DNA of 34,574 bases from Methylotenera sp. Its GTDB lineage: Bacteria > Pseudomonadota > Gammaproteobacteria > Burkholderiales > Methylophilaceae. Position 1 is the stretch's first letter. Each line of letters begins with the position of its first letter. The stretch covers positions 1-34,574 of the forward strand of contig SYKG01000011.1 in NCBI GenBank assembly GCA_005797835.1, read 5' to 3'. The notes below the pieces were generated by a model that saw only the letters and a program-made list of their open reading frames with translations, ran no database searches and was not told the DNA's origin. The position numbers were made by a program, and so were the translations under genes. Below, piece after piece: positions 8,969 to 17,896 of this stretch.

Positions 8969-9304
8969 TTAACCTTCTTTTGCCATATTGATAGTGTAAC
9001 GAGGAATTTCAATCGTGAGATCATGCTTATCAATAATCGCCTGACAGGAAAGTCTCGATTTAGGTTCTAATCCCCACGCCTTATCAAGAAGATCTTCTTC
9101 TAAATCATCCGCTTGATTTAATGTATCAAATCCCTCGCGCACAATCACGTGGCAGGTTGTACAAGCACATACCTGATCACAGGCATGCTCTATGTCAATG
9201 TGGTTTTGAAGTAAATTCTCACAAATAGAAAGTCCTGGTTTAGCTTCAATCACTTCACCGTTAGGGCAAATTTCAATATGAGGCAAAATAATAATTTTTG
9301 GCAT
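8969..9304 (-). CDS. fdx: Isc-type [2Fe-2S] ferredoxin
   Basis: This ferredoxin supplies electrons for iron-sulfur cluster assembly on IscU. The product is 111 residues, matching E. coli Fdx. The four cluster ligands are at Cys42, Cys48, Cys51 and Cys87, the same positions as in E. coli (ACDQVCACTTCHV and RLSCQA). It is acidic and has no signal peptide. The ATG lies one base after the hscA stop, so translation is coupled. It is the last gene of the operon here; no iscX follows. Confidence 0.95.
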   Translation of the reverse strand: MPKIIILPHIEICPNGEVIEAKPGLSICENLLQNHIDIEHACDQVCACTTCHVIVREGFDTLNQADDLEEDLLDKAWGLEPKSRLSCQAIIDKHDLTIEIPRYTINMAKEG

Positions 9305-9305
9305 G

Positions 9306-11171
9306 TTACAAGTTTACTTTATCTATTGATTGTCCCTTAAGAGCTTTATCCACTGATTCATCCATGAGCATTGCTGCGAACAATTCAGTGAGAGTATTTA
9401 AATTCTTTATATGACTGTTAATTAAATCAGGATCATCGAGCTGAAGTGAAGATGAAAGTAAAAGCATTGCAGATTCAATTTTTTTGATTTCATCTTTTGA
9501 CAATAATTGACTACCATTTTTATCTAATGCATTTTGAACTGCGGTGATAATTTGTTCTCCTTCAATTTTCGCCTCAACGAGTGCACGAATTTCTTTATCT
9601 TCACTAGCTTTTTCAAATGATTTTTTTAGCATGCTTGTAATTTGCTCTTCAGATAAGCCGTATGAAGGTTTGATAGTCATAGTTGTTTCTTTATTTGTAG
9701 ATAACTCAGACGCTGATACCGAGAGCAACCCATCTGCATCAATCTGAAAAGTCACGCGAATTTTTGCAGCACCTGCAACCATAGGCGGAATACCAGTTAG
9801 GGTAAAGTTGGCAAGTGATCTACAATCAGATACACGCTCACGCTCACCTTGCAATACATGGATCGACATTGCTGTCTGTCCATCTTTGAACGTCGTAAAT
9901 TCCTGCGTTTTGGCAATTGGTATTGTGGAATTTCTATGGATAATCTTTTCAACTAAACCACCCATGGTTTCAATACCCAAAGATAAAGGGGTCACATCAA
10001 GAAGAAGTAAATCCTGATCTGATTTATTGCCGGCTAATGTATACGCCTGTCTTGCAGCACCTAACGCTACCACTTCGTCTGGATTAAGGTCGTTAAGTAA
10101 ATCTTTCTTAAAGAATGTTTTAATTTCAGATTGTATGTGAGGCATACGTGTCGCCCCTCCAACCATGACAACACCATCAATGGTGTCTATGGATAATTTA
10201 GCGTCACTTAAAGCGCGACGGATAGGCTGAATTGTTTTGTGTACGAGATCATGTGTCGCTTTTAAGAAAGTATCTTGATCGAGTGAGAATATAATTTCCT
10301 TACCATTTGAAAAATTGATGATTGTTTTAGCAGACGAACTCTTCGTGAGCTTTTCTTTTAATGTTTTAGCATGCGTAATTAAAGAGCGCTTATCTTCATG
10401 CGAAAGCTGATCGAGTTGATTGTCTTGTCTTATCATCTCGGCTATCGCTTGATCAAAATCATCGCCACCTAAATGAGGATGGCCATTCGTAGCTAGGACT
10501 TCAAAAATACCTTTATGAAGTTTTAAAATAGAGACATCAAATGTTCCACCCCCTAAATCATAAATAACGAAGGTGCCTTCTTTTTTCTGATCAAGACCAT
10601 AAGCAACTGCAGCTGCTGTAGGCTCATTAATGAGTCTTAACACATTGAGTCCTGCTAATTTTGCAGCATCTTTTGTGGCTTGCCTCTGAGCATCATCAAA
10701 ATAAGCGGGGACCGTAATGACTGCTCCTATAATTTCACCACATAATGAAACTTCAGCTGTATCTTTTAGCTTTTTTAAGATATCAGATGATATTTCAATA
10801 GGATGTTTATATCCTTGGCTAGTTTTAATTTGAATATCAGTACTCGCTCCATTAAAATCATAAGGGAGGGATTCTCGGTATTGAATATCAGATAGCGCGT
10901 GGCCCATAAAGCGCTTCACTGACACGATCGTATTTTTAGCGTCAGTGGATAAATAGTGTAATGCTTCTTGACCTACTTTAATTTCATTTTTACCGTAATA
11001 GACGATCGAAGGAATGAGCTTGTTCTCATCCATATCCTTTAAGATTGTAGGTAGACCACTTTGAACGCATGCTACAAGGGAATTTGTCGTGCCCAAATCA
11101 ATACCCACTGCGAGTTTATGCTGATGCGGTAGGGTACTTTGTCCAGGTTCTGCGATTTGAAGGAGCGCCAT
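9306..11171 (-). CDS. hscA: Fe-S assembly chaperone HscA (Hsp70 family)
   Basis: HscA is the specialised Hsp70 that binds the LPPVK motif of IscU and drives cluster transfer by ATP hydrolysis. The 621-residue product (E. coli 616) opens with the nucleotide-binding domain: GIDLGTTNS near 24, [14 protein letters not shown] near 182, and [12 protein letters not shown] near 206. The substrate-binding domain follows from about 390 ([16 protein letters not shown]), then a helical lid. It sits 4 bases after hscB and one base before fdx, as in other isc operons. That context separates it from DnaK, which would be near dnaJ or grpE. Confidence 0.96.
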   Translation of the reverse strand: MALLQIAEPGQSTLPHQHKLAVGIDLGTTNSLVACVQSGLPTILKDMDENKLIPSIVYYGKNEIKVGQEALHYLSTDAKNTIVSVKRFMGHALSDIQYRESLPYDFNGASTDIQIKTSQGYKHPIEISSDILKKLKDTAEVSLCGEIIGAVITVPAYFDDAQRQATKDAAKLAGLNVLRLINEPTAAAVAYGLDQKKEGTFVIYDLGGGTFDVSILKLHKGIFEVLATNGHPHLGGDDFDQAIAEMIRQDNQLDQLSHEDKRSLITHAKTLKEKLTKSSSAKTIINFSNGKEIIFSLDQDTFLKATHDLVHKTIQPIRRALSDAKLSIDTIDGVVMVGGATRMPHIQSEIKTFFKKDLLNDLNPDEVVALGAARQAYTLAGNKSDQDLLLLDVTPLSLGIETMGGLVEKIIHRNSTIPIAKTQEFTTFKDGQTAMSIHVLQGERERVSDCRSLANFTLTGIPPMVAGAAKIRVTFQIDADGLLSVSASELSTNKETTMTIKPSYGLSEEQITSMLKKSFEKASEDKEIRALVEAKIEGEQIITAVQNALDKNGSQLLSKDEIKKIESAMLLLSSSLQLDDPDLINSHIKNLNTLTELFAAMLMDESVDKALKGQSIDKVNL

Positions 11172-11175
11172 ATTT

Positions 11176-11688
11176 TTAAATAATTTCGATTAAAGCGTCA
11201 TTGATATGCTGTTCAATTTTCTCAATAAAATTAAGCTCACGCGTGACTTTGATTGCATCATGAAGATTGCTTTTGTTTTCAAAACATTTGGGGAGTTGAC
11301 TCATGATTTCATTTTTATTTTTTTCAATATCATTCGCTAACTTTTCGAGCGCTTCTTTATTTTGCTTATGTGCTTCGAGCTCTTCTCGCCATTCCATCTG
11401 TTGCATTAAGAAATCTTGCGGCACTACTGTATATTTCTCATCATGAATATTAATGTCATATAAGTGCAGTAAATATTCAGCACGTCGAATAGGAGATTTT
11501 AAAGTCTGATAAGCATCATTTACTTCCGCTGTTTTTTTGATAGATGCTATTTTTTCTTCATCAGCAAGGGAGGCAAAACGGTCAGGATGAATTTCTTTTT
11601 GGATGCTCTGGTAATGCTGATCAAGCTTTTTTAAATCAATAACAAATGTTTCCGGAAGTTGAAGGAGGGTAAAAAAATTTATCCTCAC
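11176..11688 (-). CDS. hscB: Fe-S assembly co-chaperone HscB
   Basis: HscB is a J-domain protein that brings IscU to HscA and stimulates the HscA ATPase. The 170-residue product has an N-terminal J-domain with HPD at 34-36 (KEIHPDRFA), then a C-terminal three-helix domain from about 85 that binds IscU. The start is GTG overlapping the iscA stop as GTGA (11685-11688), so the two are translationally coupled. Length matches E. coli HscB (171). Confidence 0.95.
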   Translation of the reverse strand: MRINFFTLLQLPETFVIDLKKLDQHYQSIQKEIHPDRFASLADEEKIASIKKTAEVNDAYQTLKSPIRRAEYLLHLYDINIHDEKYTVVPQDFLMQQMEWREELEAHKQNKEALEKLANDIEKNKNEIMSQLPKCFENKSNLHDAIKVTRELNFIEKIEQHINDALIEII

Positions 11689-12008
11689 ACTGTAAAGCTC
11701 TCACCACAACCACACTCTGCCTTGACGTTTGGGTTATTAAATTTAAAACCCTCGTTCACGCCTTCTTTTGCAAAATCAAGCTCAGTACCATCAATATAGA
11801 TAAGACTCTTAGGATCTACCATGATCTTAATCCCATGACTTTCAAAAATTTGATCTTCAGGTAAGGTATTATCGACAAACTCAAGTGTATAAGCCATACC
11901 TGAGCAACCCGTTGTTTTAATACCTAAACGAAGACCTAGTCCTTTTCCTCGATGTTTTAAATATTTTTCAACACGTTCTGCAGCTTTAGGTGTTAATGAA
12001 ATCGTCAT
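11685..12008 (-). CDS. iscA: Iron-sulfur cluster assembly protein IscA
   Basis: IscA is an A-type carrier that receives iron or clusters and passes them to target proteins. The 107-residue product has the three conserved cysteines: one in TTGCSGMAY and two in the C-terminal CGCGESFTV. It starts seven bases after the iscU stop and its own stop overlaps the hscB start. An ErpA-type paralogue is possible by sequence alone, but the position between iscU and hscB supports IscA. Confidence 0.95.
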   Translation of the reverse strand: MTISLTPKAAERVEKYLKHRGKGLGLRLGIKTTGCSGMAYTLEFVDNTLPEDQIFESHGIKIMVDPKSLIYIDGTELDFAKEGVNEGFKFNNPNVKAECGCGESFTV

Positions 12009-12015
12009 CTTAAAT

Positions 12016-12399
12016 TTATTTACCTTGTTTACTTTTCAAGTCTGCGATCGCAGATTTAATGGCATCCTCGGCTAAAACAGAGCAATGAATTTTCACGGGC
12101 GGTAAAGCCAATTCTTCAGCAATCGCGGAATTTTTAATTTCATATGCTTGATCCAACGTTTTACCCTTTAACCATTCGGTGACGAGTGAGCTCGATGCAA
12201 TCGCTGAACCGCAGCCATATGTTTTAAACTTTGCATCTTCAATCACACCATCATCACTCACTCTGATTTGTAATTTCATCACATCGCCACACGCGGGTGC
12301 ACCGACCATACCGGTACCGACGTGGGGATCATTCTTATCGAGTGAGCCTACATTTCTTGGATTTTCATAGTGATCTAAAACTTTATCGCTGTAAGCCAT
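12016..12399 (-). CDS. iscU: Iron-sulfur cluster scaffold IscU
   Basis: IscU is the scaffold on which sulfur from IscS and iron are joined into clusters. The ATG at 12399 is chosen because AAGGAG precedes it and it gives the conserved start [18 protein letters not shown]; an upstream in-frame start would only add residues encoded by the iscS tail. The 127-residue product has the three cluster cysteines at 37, 63 and 106 and the HscA recognition motif LPPVK at 99-103, all at E. coli positions. It follows iscS directly. Confidence 0.96.
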   Translation of the reverse strand: MAYSDKVLDHYENPRNVGSLDKNDPHVGTGMVGAPACGDVMKLQIRVSDDGVIEDAKFKTYGCGSAIASSSLVTEWLKGKTLDQAYEIKNSAIAEELALPPVKIHCSVLAEDAIKSAIADLKSKQGK

Positions 12400-12418
12400 G
12401 ATTGTACTCCTTAAAAAA

Positions 12419-13642
12419 CTAGTGGGCAGCCCACTCAACTTTACTAATATCAATACCGTCCTTAAACATTTCCCACAAAGGTGAGAGTTCTCTTAATTTT
12501 TGAATCTTATCTTTGAGTAACTGAATCGTAAAATCGACATCTGCTTCTGTGGTGAAGCGTCCAATCGAAAAACGAATCGAGCTATGTGCTAATTCATCTG
12601 AGCGACCGAGTGCACGTAACACATAACTTGGTTCTAGACTCGCAGAAGTGCATGCAGAACCGCTCGACACTGCAATATCTTTGACTGCCATGATGAGTGA
12701 TTCACCCTCAACATAATTGAAACTGATATTGAGATTATGCGGGATACGATGTTTTAAATCGCCATTCACATAAACCTCTTCCATATCTTGCAAACCGTGA
12801 AGTAATTTATCGCGTAATTTTCTGATGCGTTCATTTTCTAATTGCATTTCAATACGAGCGATTCTAAATGCCTCACCCATACCGACAATTTGGTGGGTCG
12901 GCAATGTCCCTGAGCGCATACCTCGCTCGTGCCCGCCACCATGCATTTGTGCCTCAATACGAATACGTGGTTTACGTCTCACATAAAGTGCACCAATACC
13001 TTTAGGGCCATAGGTTTTATGTGCAGAAAAACTCATGAGATCTACGGGTAGATTTTCTAGATTAATCATAACTTTTCCTGTGGCTTGCGCTGCATCGACA
13101 TGAAAGATGACTTTTTGTTCTCGACAGATATTACCCAAGGCTTCAATATCTTGAACGACACCAATCTCGTTATTCACGAGCATGACGGAGGCTAATACCG
13201 TATCAGGACGGATTGCTTTTTTAAATTTTTCTAAGTCTACTAAACCATTAGGTTCGGGTTCTAAATAGGTTGCCGTAAAACCATCACGTTCAAGTTCACG
13301 CACTGAATCAATAACGCATTTATGTTCTGTCGCAATTGTTAAGATATGTTTACCTTTGGCGCTATAAAAATGACTCGCCCCTTTAATGGCTAAGTTATTT
13401 GATTCCGTAGCCCCTGAGGTCCATACAATTTCTCTAGAATCTGCATTGACAAGTTTGGCGACTTCTTCACGTGCTTCTTCCACTGCTTTTTCTGCAGTCC
13501 AACCAAAGCTATGGCTTCGTGAGGCAGGATTACCATAATGTTCTGTAATATAAGGAATCATTTTTTCAGCGACACGCGGATCAATAGGTGTCGTTGAGGA
13601 ATAATCTAAATAAATTGGTTGACGTTCTCTAAGTTCAGTCAT
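12419..13642 (-). CDS. iscS: Cysteine desulfurase IscS
   Basis: IscS is the PLP enzyme that takes sulfur from cysteine and hands it to IscU and other acceptors. The 407-residue product (E. coli 404) has the PLP lysine at 209 ([10 protein letters not shown]), His107 (TEHK), Asp183 (HVDAAQ) and the catalytic Cys331 in [13 protein letters not shown]. The C-terminal tail, ending [10 protein letters not shown], closely resembles the E. coli IscS tail that contacts IscU, which marks this copy as the housekeeping IscS. It begins 2 bases after the neighbouring NifS-like gene. Confidence 0.96.
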   Translation of the reverse strand: MTELRERQPIYLDYSSTTPIDPRVAEKMIPYITEHYGNPASRSHSFGWTAEKAVEEAREEVAKLVNADSREIVWTSGATESNNLAIKGASHFYSAKGKHILTIATEHKCVIDSVRELERDGFTATYLEPEPNGLVDLEKFKKAIRPDTVLASVMLVNNEIGVVQDIEALGNICREQKVIFHVDAAQATGKVMINLENLPVDLMSFSAHKTYGPKGIGALYVRRKPRIRIEAQMHGGGHERGMRSGTLPTHQIVGMGEAFRIARIEMQLENERIRKLRDKLLHGLQDMEEVYVNGDLKHRIPHNLNISFNYVEGESLIMAVKDIAVSSGSACTSASLEPSYVLRALGRSDELAHSSIRFSIGRFTTEADVDFTIQLLKDKIQKLRELSPLWEMFKDGIDISKVEWAAH

Positions 13643-13644
13643 TT

Positions 13645-14790
13645 TTATGCCGCGATCGCTGTCAGTTGTTTTAGGGTTTGTAATTCTTTTTTTAATGTCT
13701 CTATGAATGATGAGACATCATCAAGTGTATTTTGGTTGCCAAAGCTTACACGTAAAGCACCGCGCGCTAAATCTTCATCGACGCCCATCGCAAGTAATAC
13801 ATGACTCGGTTCTTTATTTACGCTGGAACATGCGGAGCCACTCGCAATTGCAAAACCTTTTTTATCTAAAGCAGTAATAAGGGTAGAGCCTTCGATATCT
13901 TTAAAAGCAAAGAAGGTGGTATTGCTTAAACGTTTTACGTTTTCTGAAAAGATCACAGCACCCATTGCTTTTAGATGATGTTCGAGTTTTGTTTGAAGCT
14001 GATGGGTGAGGTCTGATGTTCTTTTCATGGATTCTGAGATGAGCTCACACGCTTTGCCAAAGCCTACAATTGCTGCAATATTTTCTGTGCCACTTCTTAA
14101 ATTCTTTTCTTGTCCACCGCCGTAAATTAAGGGCTCAATATCACTTCGCTTATTCAAGACTAAAGCGCCTACGCCTTGAGGTCCATAAACTTTATGGCTA
14201 GAGAGTGTCATTGCATCGATATGAAGTTCATCAAAGCGCACCTCAATTTTTCCAAAAGCTTGCACCGCATCTGTATGTGAAAGCGTTTCGTTTTCTTTTG
14301 CAAATTCATGAAGGAGGGACATATCCTGAATGGCACCCGTTTCGTTATTCGCCAACATCACCGACACAAGGCCAATATTATTGGATTGGATAACTTGATA
14401 GGTATCCTTAGAAATCATACCCTCATGGTTAACTTTAATTAGATCTTGATGCCAGCCCTGTTGGGCAAGGGCTTCCATAGGGCGAGCTACACATGGGTGT
14501 TCGATATTACTCCTGACCAATGTGCTTTGAGGTTTTTTAATAGCGGCACCATGGACGATCATGTTATTCGCTTCCGTACCCCCTGATGTGAAAATTACTT
14601 CAGTGGGGTGAGCATGAATTGCGAGTGCGACCTGTTCACGCGCTTCTTCAATGGCGGTTCTTGCATGTCTACCAAAACTATGTTGACTGGTAGGATTGCC
14701 TTGCTGCATTTCAAGATAGGGCATCATAACGTCCAAGACTTTCCTGTCTATAGCTGTTGTCGCGTTGTGATCAAAATAAACTTTTTGCAT
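13645..14790 (-). CDS. Second cysteine desulfurase, NifS/IscS family
   Basis: A group I PLP-dependent cysteine desulfurase of 381 residues, directly between iscR and iscS. The active-site set is complete: PLP lysine 200 ([10 protein letters not shown]), His98 (IEHPC), Asp174 (HTDAVQ) and catalytic Cys321 ([13 protein letters not shown]). It differs from IscS next door over its whole length and lacks the IscS-type C-terminal tail, ending soon after a helical segment ([18 protein letters not shown]). It is therefore an ancient paralogue rather than a recent copy. The function beyond desulfuration is unknown; it may be a second sulfur donor for the same scaffold, or serve another acceptor such as tRNA thiolation. 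Confidence 0.9.
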   Translation of the reverse strand: MQKVYFDHNATTAIDRKVLDVMMPYLEMQQGNPTSQHSFGRHARTAIEEAREQVALAIHAHPTEVIFTSGGTEANNMIVHGAAIKKPQSTLVRSNIEHPCVARPMEALAQQGWHQDLIKVNHEGMISKDTYQVIQSNNIGLVSVMLANNETGAIQDMSLLHEFAKENETLSHTDAVQAFGKIEVRFDELHIDAMTLSSHKVYGPQGVGALVLNKRSDIEPLIYGGGQEKNLRSGTENIAAIVGFGKACELISESMKRTSDLTHQLQTKLEHHLKAMGAVIFSENVKRLSNTTFFAFKDIEGSTLITALDKKGFAIASGSACSSVNKEPSHVLLAMGVDEDLARGALRVSFGNQNTLDDVSSFIETLKKELQTLKQLTAIAA

Positions 14791-14808
14791 AATATTTAAA
14801 TGAGGGGA

Positions 14809-15360
14809 TTAATTTCTTGTGCGATTCAATTTATCGTTTAAGAAAAAGATTGCATTTTCACGCTGATTTTGAGAGGGCTCCACTGCTATTTTGATTTCCA
14901 TGGCTTCTGATTCAGCCTCTCTAAAAGGCTTGGGCATCTGAATCGGTTTATTTTCTATATTTTGAGCTTCCACTAAATTAGCGAGCGTTAAGCTCTCAAG
15001 AAAATCTAAAATTTTGTGGTTAATGGCTTCCCATAGGTCATGCGTGATACATCTTTTGCCTTCATGGCAGTTTTCCTTACCATTACATTGTGTCGCGTCA
15101 ATTTCTTCATCCACAGCAATGATGATAGATTTCACAGTAATTTCATCAAAGCTTTTGGCAATGTGATATCCACCGCCGGGTCCTCGTGTACTTTTTACAA
15201 TACCTTCGCGACGCATACGACTAAAAAGTTGTTCAAGATAGGACAGTGAAATGGATTGTCGCTTGCAAATTTCAGCTAAAGTCACTGGCTTGTCTGACTC
15301 GTTTAAAGCGAGATCAAGAATAGCGGTTACAGCAAAACGACCTTTTGTGGTGAGACGCAT
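14809..15360 (-). CDS. iscR: Iron-sulfur-responsive regulator IscR
   Basis: IscR is an Rrf2-family regulator that binds DNA differently with and without a [2Fe-2S] cluster, and represses the isc operon when clusters are plentiful. The 183-residue product has the winged helix-turn-helix at about 1-65 (MRLTTKGRFAVTAILDLAL) and the cluster ligands Cys92, Cys98, Cys104 with His107, identical in position to E. coli. It is about 20 residues longer than E. coli IscR (162) owing to a C-terminal tail rich in charged residues. It is first in the operon, 18 bases before the NifS-like gene. Confidence 0.96.
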   Translation of the reverse strand: MRLTTKGRFAVTAILDLALNESDKPVTLAEICKRQSISLSYLEQLFSRMRREGIVKSTRGPGGGYHIAKSFDEITVKSIIIAVDEEIDATQCNGKENCHEGKRCITHDLWEAINHKILDFLESLTLANLVEAQNIENKPIQMPKPFREAESEAMEIKIAVEPSQNQRENAIFFLNDKLNRTRN

Positions 15361-15411
15361 AACAAAATCCTATGTTTAACTTGCCGGAGCACTTAAGTTT
15401 TAGAAGCCTAA

Positions 15412-15444
15412 AGTATAGAATAACCTATTAATTTAATCAAGTAT
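15412..15444 (-). promoter_or_regulatory. iscR promoter with IscR type 1-like site
   Basis: On the minus strand TTGATT (15435-15440) and TATACT (15412-15417) form a sigma-70 promoter with a 17-base spacer. A 25-base imperfect palindrome at 15420-15444 covers the -35 and spacer and begins ATACTTGATTAAATT, ending AATAGGTTAT. It resembles IscR type 1 sites (ATACYTGACT...GTCGGGTAT in outline). This predicts autorepression by cluster-loaded IscR. The promoter begins right at the cysE stop codon. Confidence 0.75.
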
Positions 15445-16190
15445 TATTTTGATGCCTTTTTCTTGTGCGAGAGGGCTTTGGCGACAGAGAGGTCTTCATT
15501 CACGTGCGGCTTTAAGGACTTAATTTGAGCCTCTAAACGCTTAATCATTTGATTTTGTTTTTTTATGGCCAGCATCAATTGATCTATATTTTTGTGCACA
15601 GGATCAGGCTCATCCTTACCTACCCCATAAGCATTAAAGGCTGGAAGCTGAACGGTACTTTTTTGTTTTGTTTTATCTTCCTCTTCTACAATCCTTGCAG
15701 GAATGCCAACAGCTGTGGCCTTGCTTGGTATATCTTTCACAACCACTGCATTTGATCCAATTTTAGCTTCACGCCCAATAGTAATGGGACCTAAGATCTT
15801 AGCGCCCGCACCAATTACTACCCCTTGTTTCAATGTGGGGTGACGCTTTCCCTTATTCCAAGAAGTCCCACCTAAGGTGACCCCATGATAAAGGGTGCAA
15901 TCATCTTCAATGACCGCTGTTTCTCCTATCACAACCCCCATGCCGTGATCGATGAAGACTCGACGACCGATGGTGGCACCTGGATGAATTTCAATACCAG
16001 TAAGAAAGCGTCCGAAGTGAGAAATCAAGCGACCCAACCAATAAAATTTTATTTGCCACAAAGCATGGGCTAGGCGGTGGATGAGTAATGCATGCACGCC
16101 AGGGTAGGTCGTTAAGACTTCGAGCGTCGATCTCGCGGCTGGGTCACGCTCAAATACAATCCCAATATCTTCCCTAATTTTTTTAAACAT
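15444..16190 (-). CDS. cysE: Serine O-acetyltransferase
   Basis: CysE makes O-acetylserine from serine and acetyl-CoA, the committed step of cysteine synthesis. The 248-residue product has an N-terminal helical domain (1-65) and a left-handed beta helix of hexapeptide repeats from about 67 to 165. Catalytic residues expected of the family are visible: Asp81-His82 in FIDHGMG and His102 in [10 protein letters not shown]-terminal extension of about 70 residues follows, with a possible coiled coil ([21 protein letters not shown]) and a Lys-rich end. It lies between trmJ and iscR, so cysteine supply is next to cysteine use. An IscR-like site lies in front of it. Confidence 0.94.
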   Translation of the reverse strand: MFKKIREDIGIVFERDPAARSTLEVLTTYPGVHALLIHRLAHALWQIKFYWLGRLISHFGRFLTGIEIHPGATIGRRVFIDHGMGVVIGETAVIEDDCTLYHGVTLGGTSWNKGKRHPTLKQGVVIGAGAKILGPITIGREAKIGSNAVVVKDIPSKATAVGIPARIVEEEDKTKQKSTVQLPAFNAYGVGKDEPDPVHKNIDQLMLAIKKQNQMIKRLEAQIKSLKPHVNEDLSVAKALSHKKKASK

Positions 16191-16214
16191 GCCCCAATTA
16201 TCTCACGAAATAGG

Positions 16215-16239
16215 TTACTTGACTAAATTACTAGGGTAA
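16215..16239 (+). promoter_or_regulatory. IscR type 1-like site upstream of cysE
   Basis: The 25 bases begin TTACTTGACTAAATTACT and end AGGGTAA. Aligned to the site in front of iscR (which reads in the same sense on the opposite strand), 20 of 25 positions agree. On the minus strand TTGAGA (16249-16254) and TAATTT (16225-16230) could be a cysE promoter with an 18-base spacer; the site would cover the -10. Binding is inferred from the match, not shown. Confidence 0.6.
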
Positions 16240-16250
16240 TAGAAATGCTC

Positions 16251-16994
16251 TCAAGCCCGTAATTTTTTTTGCACCTGCGTTAGAATGCCTCTTAAGATAT
16301 TGACCTCGTCCATTTCAAGTTGAGATCTTGCAAATAAAATATGAAGTCGCTGCATCAGACGCTCACCTTGCACCTTATCTAAGAATTCGATGAGCTCTAA
16401 TGTTTCTTTTAAGTGGGTTAAGAATCCCATCAGACTATCATGATCAGCCAGAAGATTTAAATCTTTTGTGTAAAGTTTTGGGGGGTTTGTTGCGAGGCTG
16501 GCTTGTCTTAATTCATGACATACCAATTGGACAGCTTGCGCTAAATTAAGTGATGAATAATCAGGATTTGCATCAATAAAACTTAACACTTGGCATTGAT
16601 GTGTTTCTTGATTGGAAAGCCCGCTCATTTCTGTGCCAAAGACAAAAGCCACCTCTGAATTTTCTGCGATACGCATCATGTCGTGGGAAACCTCACCTAA
16701 TTCTAAATAAGCTTGGGTCAATTCGCGTCGCCTTGCAGATAGCCCAATCGCGAGCTTGACACCTTTTAATGCGCTCCCTAGATCATTGACGACGATTGCA
16801 TTTTTTAAAATATCATCTGCTCCTGAAGACATAGCAGTGGCTTCGGGATGTGGAAATTTTTTAGGATTCACAAGATAGAGTGTATGGATACCCATGGTCT
16901 TCATCGCGCGAGCACTTGCACCAATATTCCCAGGATGACTGGTTTGACAAAGGACGATGCGAATCCGATCAAGTGCTTGAGAAGTGGCGGCCAT
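16251..16994 (-). CDS. trmJ: tRNA (cytidine/uridine-32-2'-O)-methyltransferase TrmJ
   Basis: TrmJ methylates the ribose of nucleotide 32 in the anticodon loop of several tRNAs. The 247-residue product has the SPOUT-family fold. SHPGNIGASARAMKTMG near 20 is the entry motif, and FVFGTEMSGLSNQE near 117 plus LNLAQAVQLVCHELR near 147 are the knot-forming SAM-binding motifs. The ATG has AAGGAA upstream. It is divergent from suhB and upstream of cysE-iscR, a gene order known from other proteobacteria. Confidence 0.94.
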   Translation of the reverse strand: MAATSQALDRIRIVLCQTSHPGNIGASARAMKTMGIHTLYLVNPKKFPHPEATAMSSGADDILKNAIVVNDLGSALKGVKLAIGLSARRRELTQAYLELGEVSHDMMRIAENSEVAFVFGTEMSGLSNQETHQCQVLSFIDANPDYSSLNLAQAVQLVCHELRQASLATNPPKLYTKDLNLLADHDSLMGFLTHLKETLELIEFLDKVQGERLMQRLHILFARSQLEMDEVNILRGILTQVQKKLRA

Positions 16995-17084
16995 GGAGTT
17001 CCTTCATGTAAAATAGCATTTTATCAAGTCTATAAAAAAAAGATTTAAATAGACGCGCGCTCATCAAAAGGTAGAAATCGATTT

Positions 17085-17885
17085 ATGCATCCGATGTTAA
17101 ATATTGCAGTGAAAGCGGCTCGTCGCGCGGGCGCGATTATTAATCGTGCATCTCAAGATATTAATTCCCTCACCATTAAAAGTAAAAACTTTAATGACTT
17201 TGTGAGTGAGGTCGATGTCGCCGCCGAGCTGGAAATTATCAATACCTTAAAAGATGTATATCCCACGCATGGATTCTTAGGGGAAGAGTCAGGTAAAACA
17301 TCACATCAAAGTGATTTCATTTGGATTATTGATCCCTTGGATGGTACTACAAATTTCCTACATAATTTCCCCCAATACTGCGTATCAATTGCGCTCCAAC
17401 ATAAAGGAGAGATTACGCAGGCGGTGATTTATGAGCCAAATCGAAATGATCTTTATACCGCCACCAAAGGCCGTGGTGCATTTTTAAATGACAAGCGTAT
17501 TCGTGTCTCAAAATGCAACAAGCTTCAGGATGCACTCATTGGTACTGGATTTCCATTTCGTGATCTTCAGTATCTAGATGACTATTTAAGTATGTTCAAA
17601 TCTATGCTGCAAAAAACCTCGGGTATTCGACGTGCAGGTTCAGCAGCCTTGGATTTAGCTTATGTCGCCAATGGCTCTCTTGACGGTTTTTGGGAAATTG
17701 GACTGTCGCCATGGGATGTGGCGGCGGGTGGACTTCTGATTCAAGAAGCAGGAGGTATGGTGTCTGATTTTTCTGGCCAACAGGACTGGCTTGAATCAGG
17801 CCATATTTTAGTGGCGACCCCTAAAATTCATGATGACATGCGCGAACTTATCTCGAAACATCTTCCCAAAAAACTAAGCAAATAA
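17085..17885 (+). CDS. suhB: Inositol monophosphatase family protein SuhB
   Basis: A magnesium-dependent inositol monophosphatase-fold protein. In E. coli, SuhB also acts as a transcription factor partner in rRNA antitermination. The 266-residue product has the full metal site: Glu67 in GEESG, Asp83 and Asp86 in DPLDGTTNF, and Asp211 in SPWDVAAGG. The Shine-Dalgarno is weak. It is transcribed divergently from trmJ; the 90-base gap holds the palindrome TAAAATAGCATTTTA at 17009-17023. Its stop is 11 bases from the end of the convergent peptidase gene. Confidence 0.93.
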   Translation: MHPMLNIAVKAARRAGAIINRASQDINSLTIKSKNFNDFVSEVDVAAELEIINTLKDVYPTHGFLGEESGKTSHQSDFIWIIDPLDGTTNFLHNFPQYCVSIALQHKGEITQAVIYEPNRNDLYTATKGRGAFLNDKRIRVSKCNKLQDALIGTGFPFRDLQYLDDYLSMFKSMLQKTSGIRRAGSAALDLAYVANGSLDGFWEIGLSPWDVAAGGLLIQEAGGMVSDFSGQQDWLESGHILVATPKIHDDMRELISKHLPKKLSK

Positions 17886-17896
17886 AATTACCGCAC

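Noticed and set aside
12400-12453. An 18-residue N-terminal extension of IscU.
   Set aside because: It reads through the end of iscS in another frame; the conserved IscU start MAYSDK has AAGGAG in front.
17009-17023. Palindrome TAAAATAGCATTTTA between trmJ and suhB as an operator.
   Set aside because: Short and AT-rich; expected by chance in a sequence of this composition. Mentioned under suhB but not called as a site.
16995-17032. An IscR-like half site (ACTTGATAAAAT on the minus strand) in the suhB-trmJ gap.
   Set aside because: Only the first half matches the iscR and cysE sites; the second half is unrelated.
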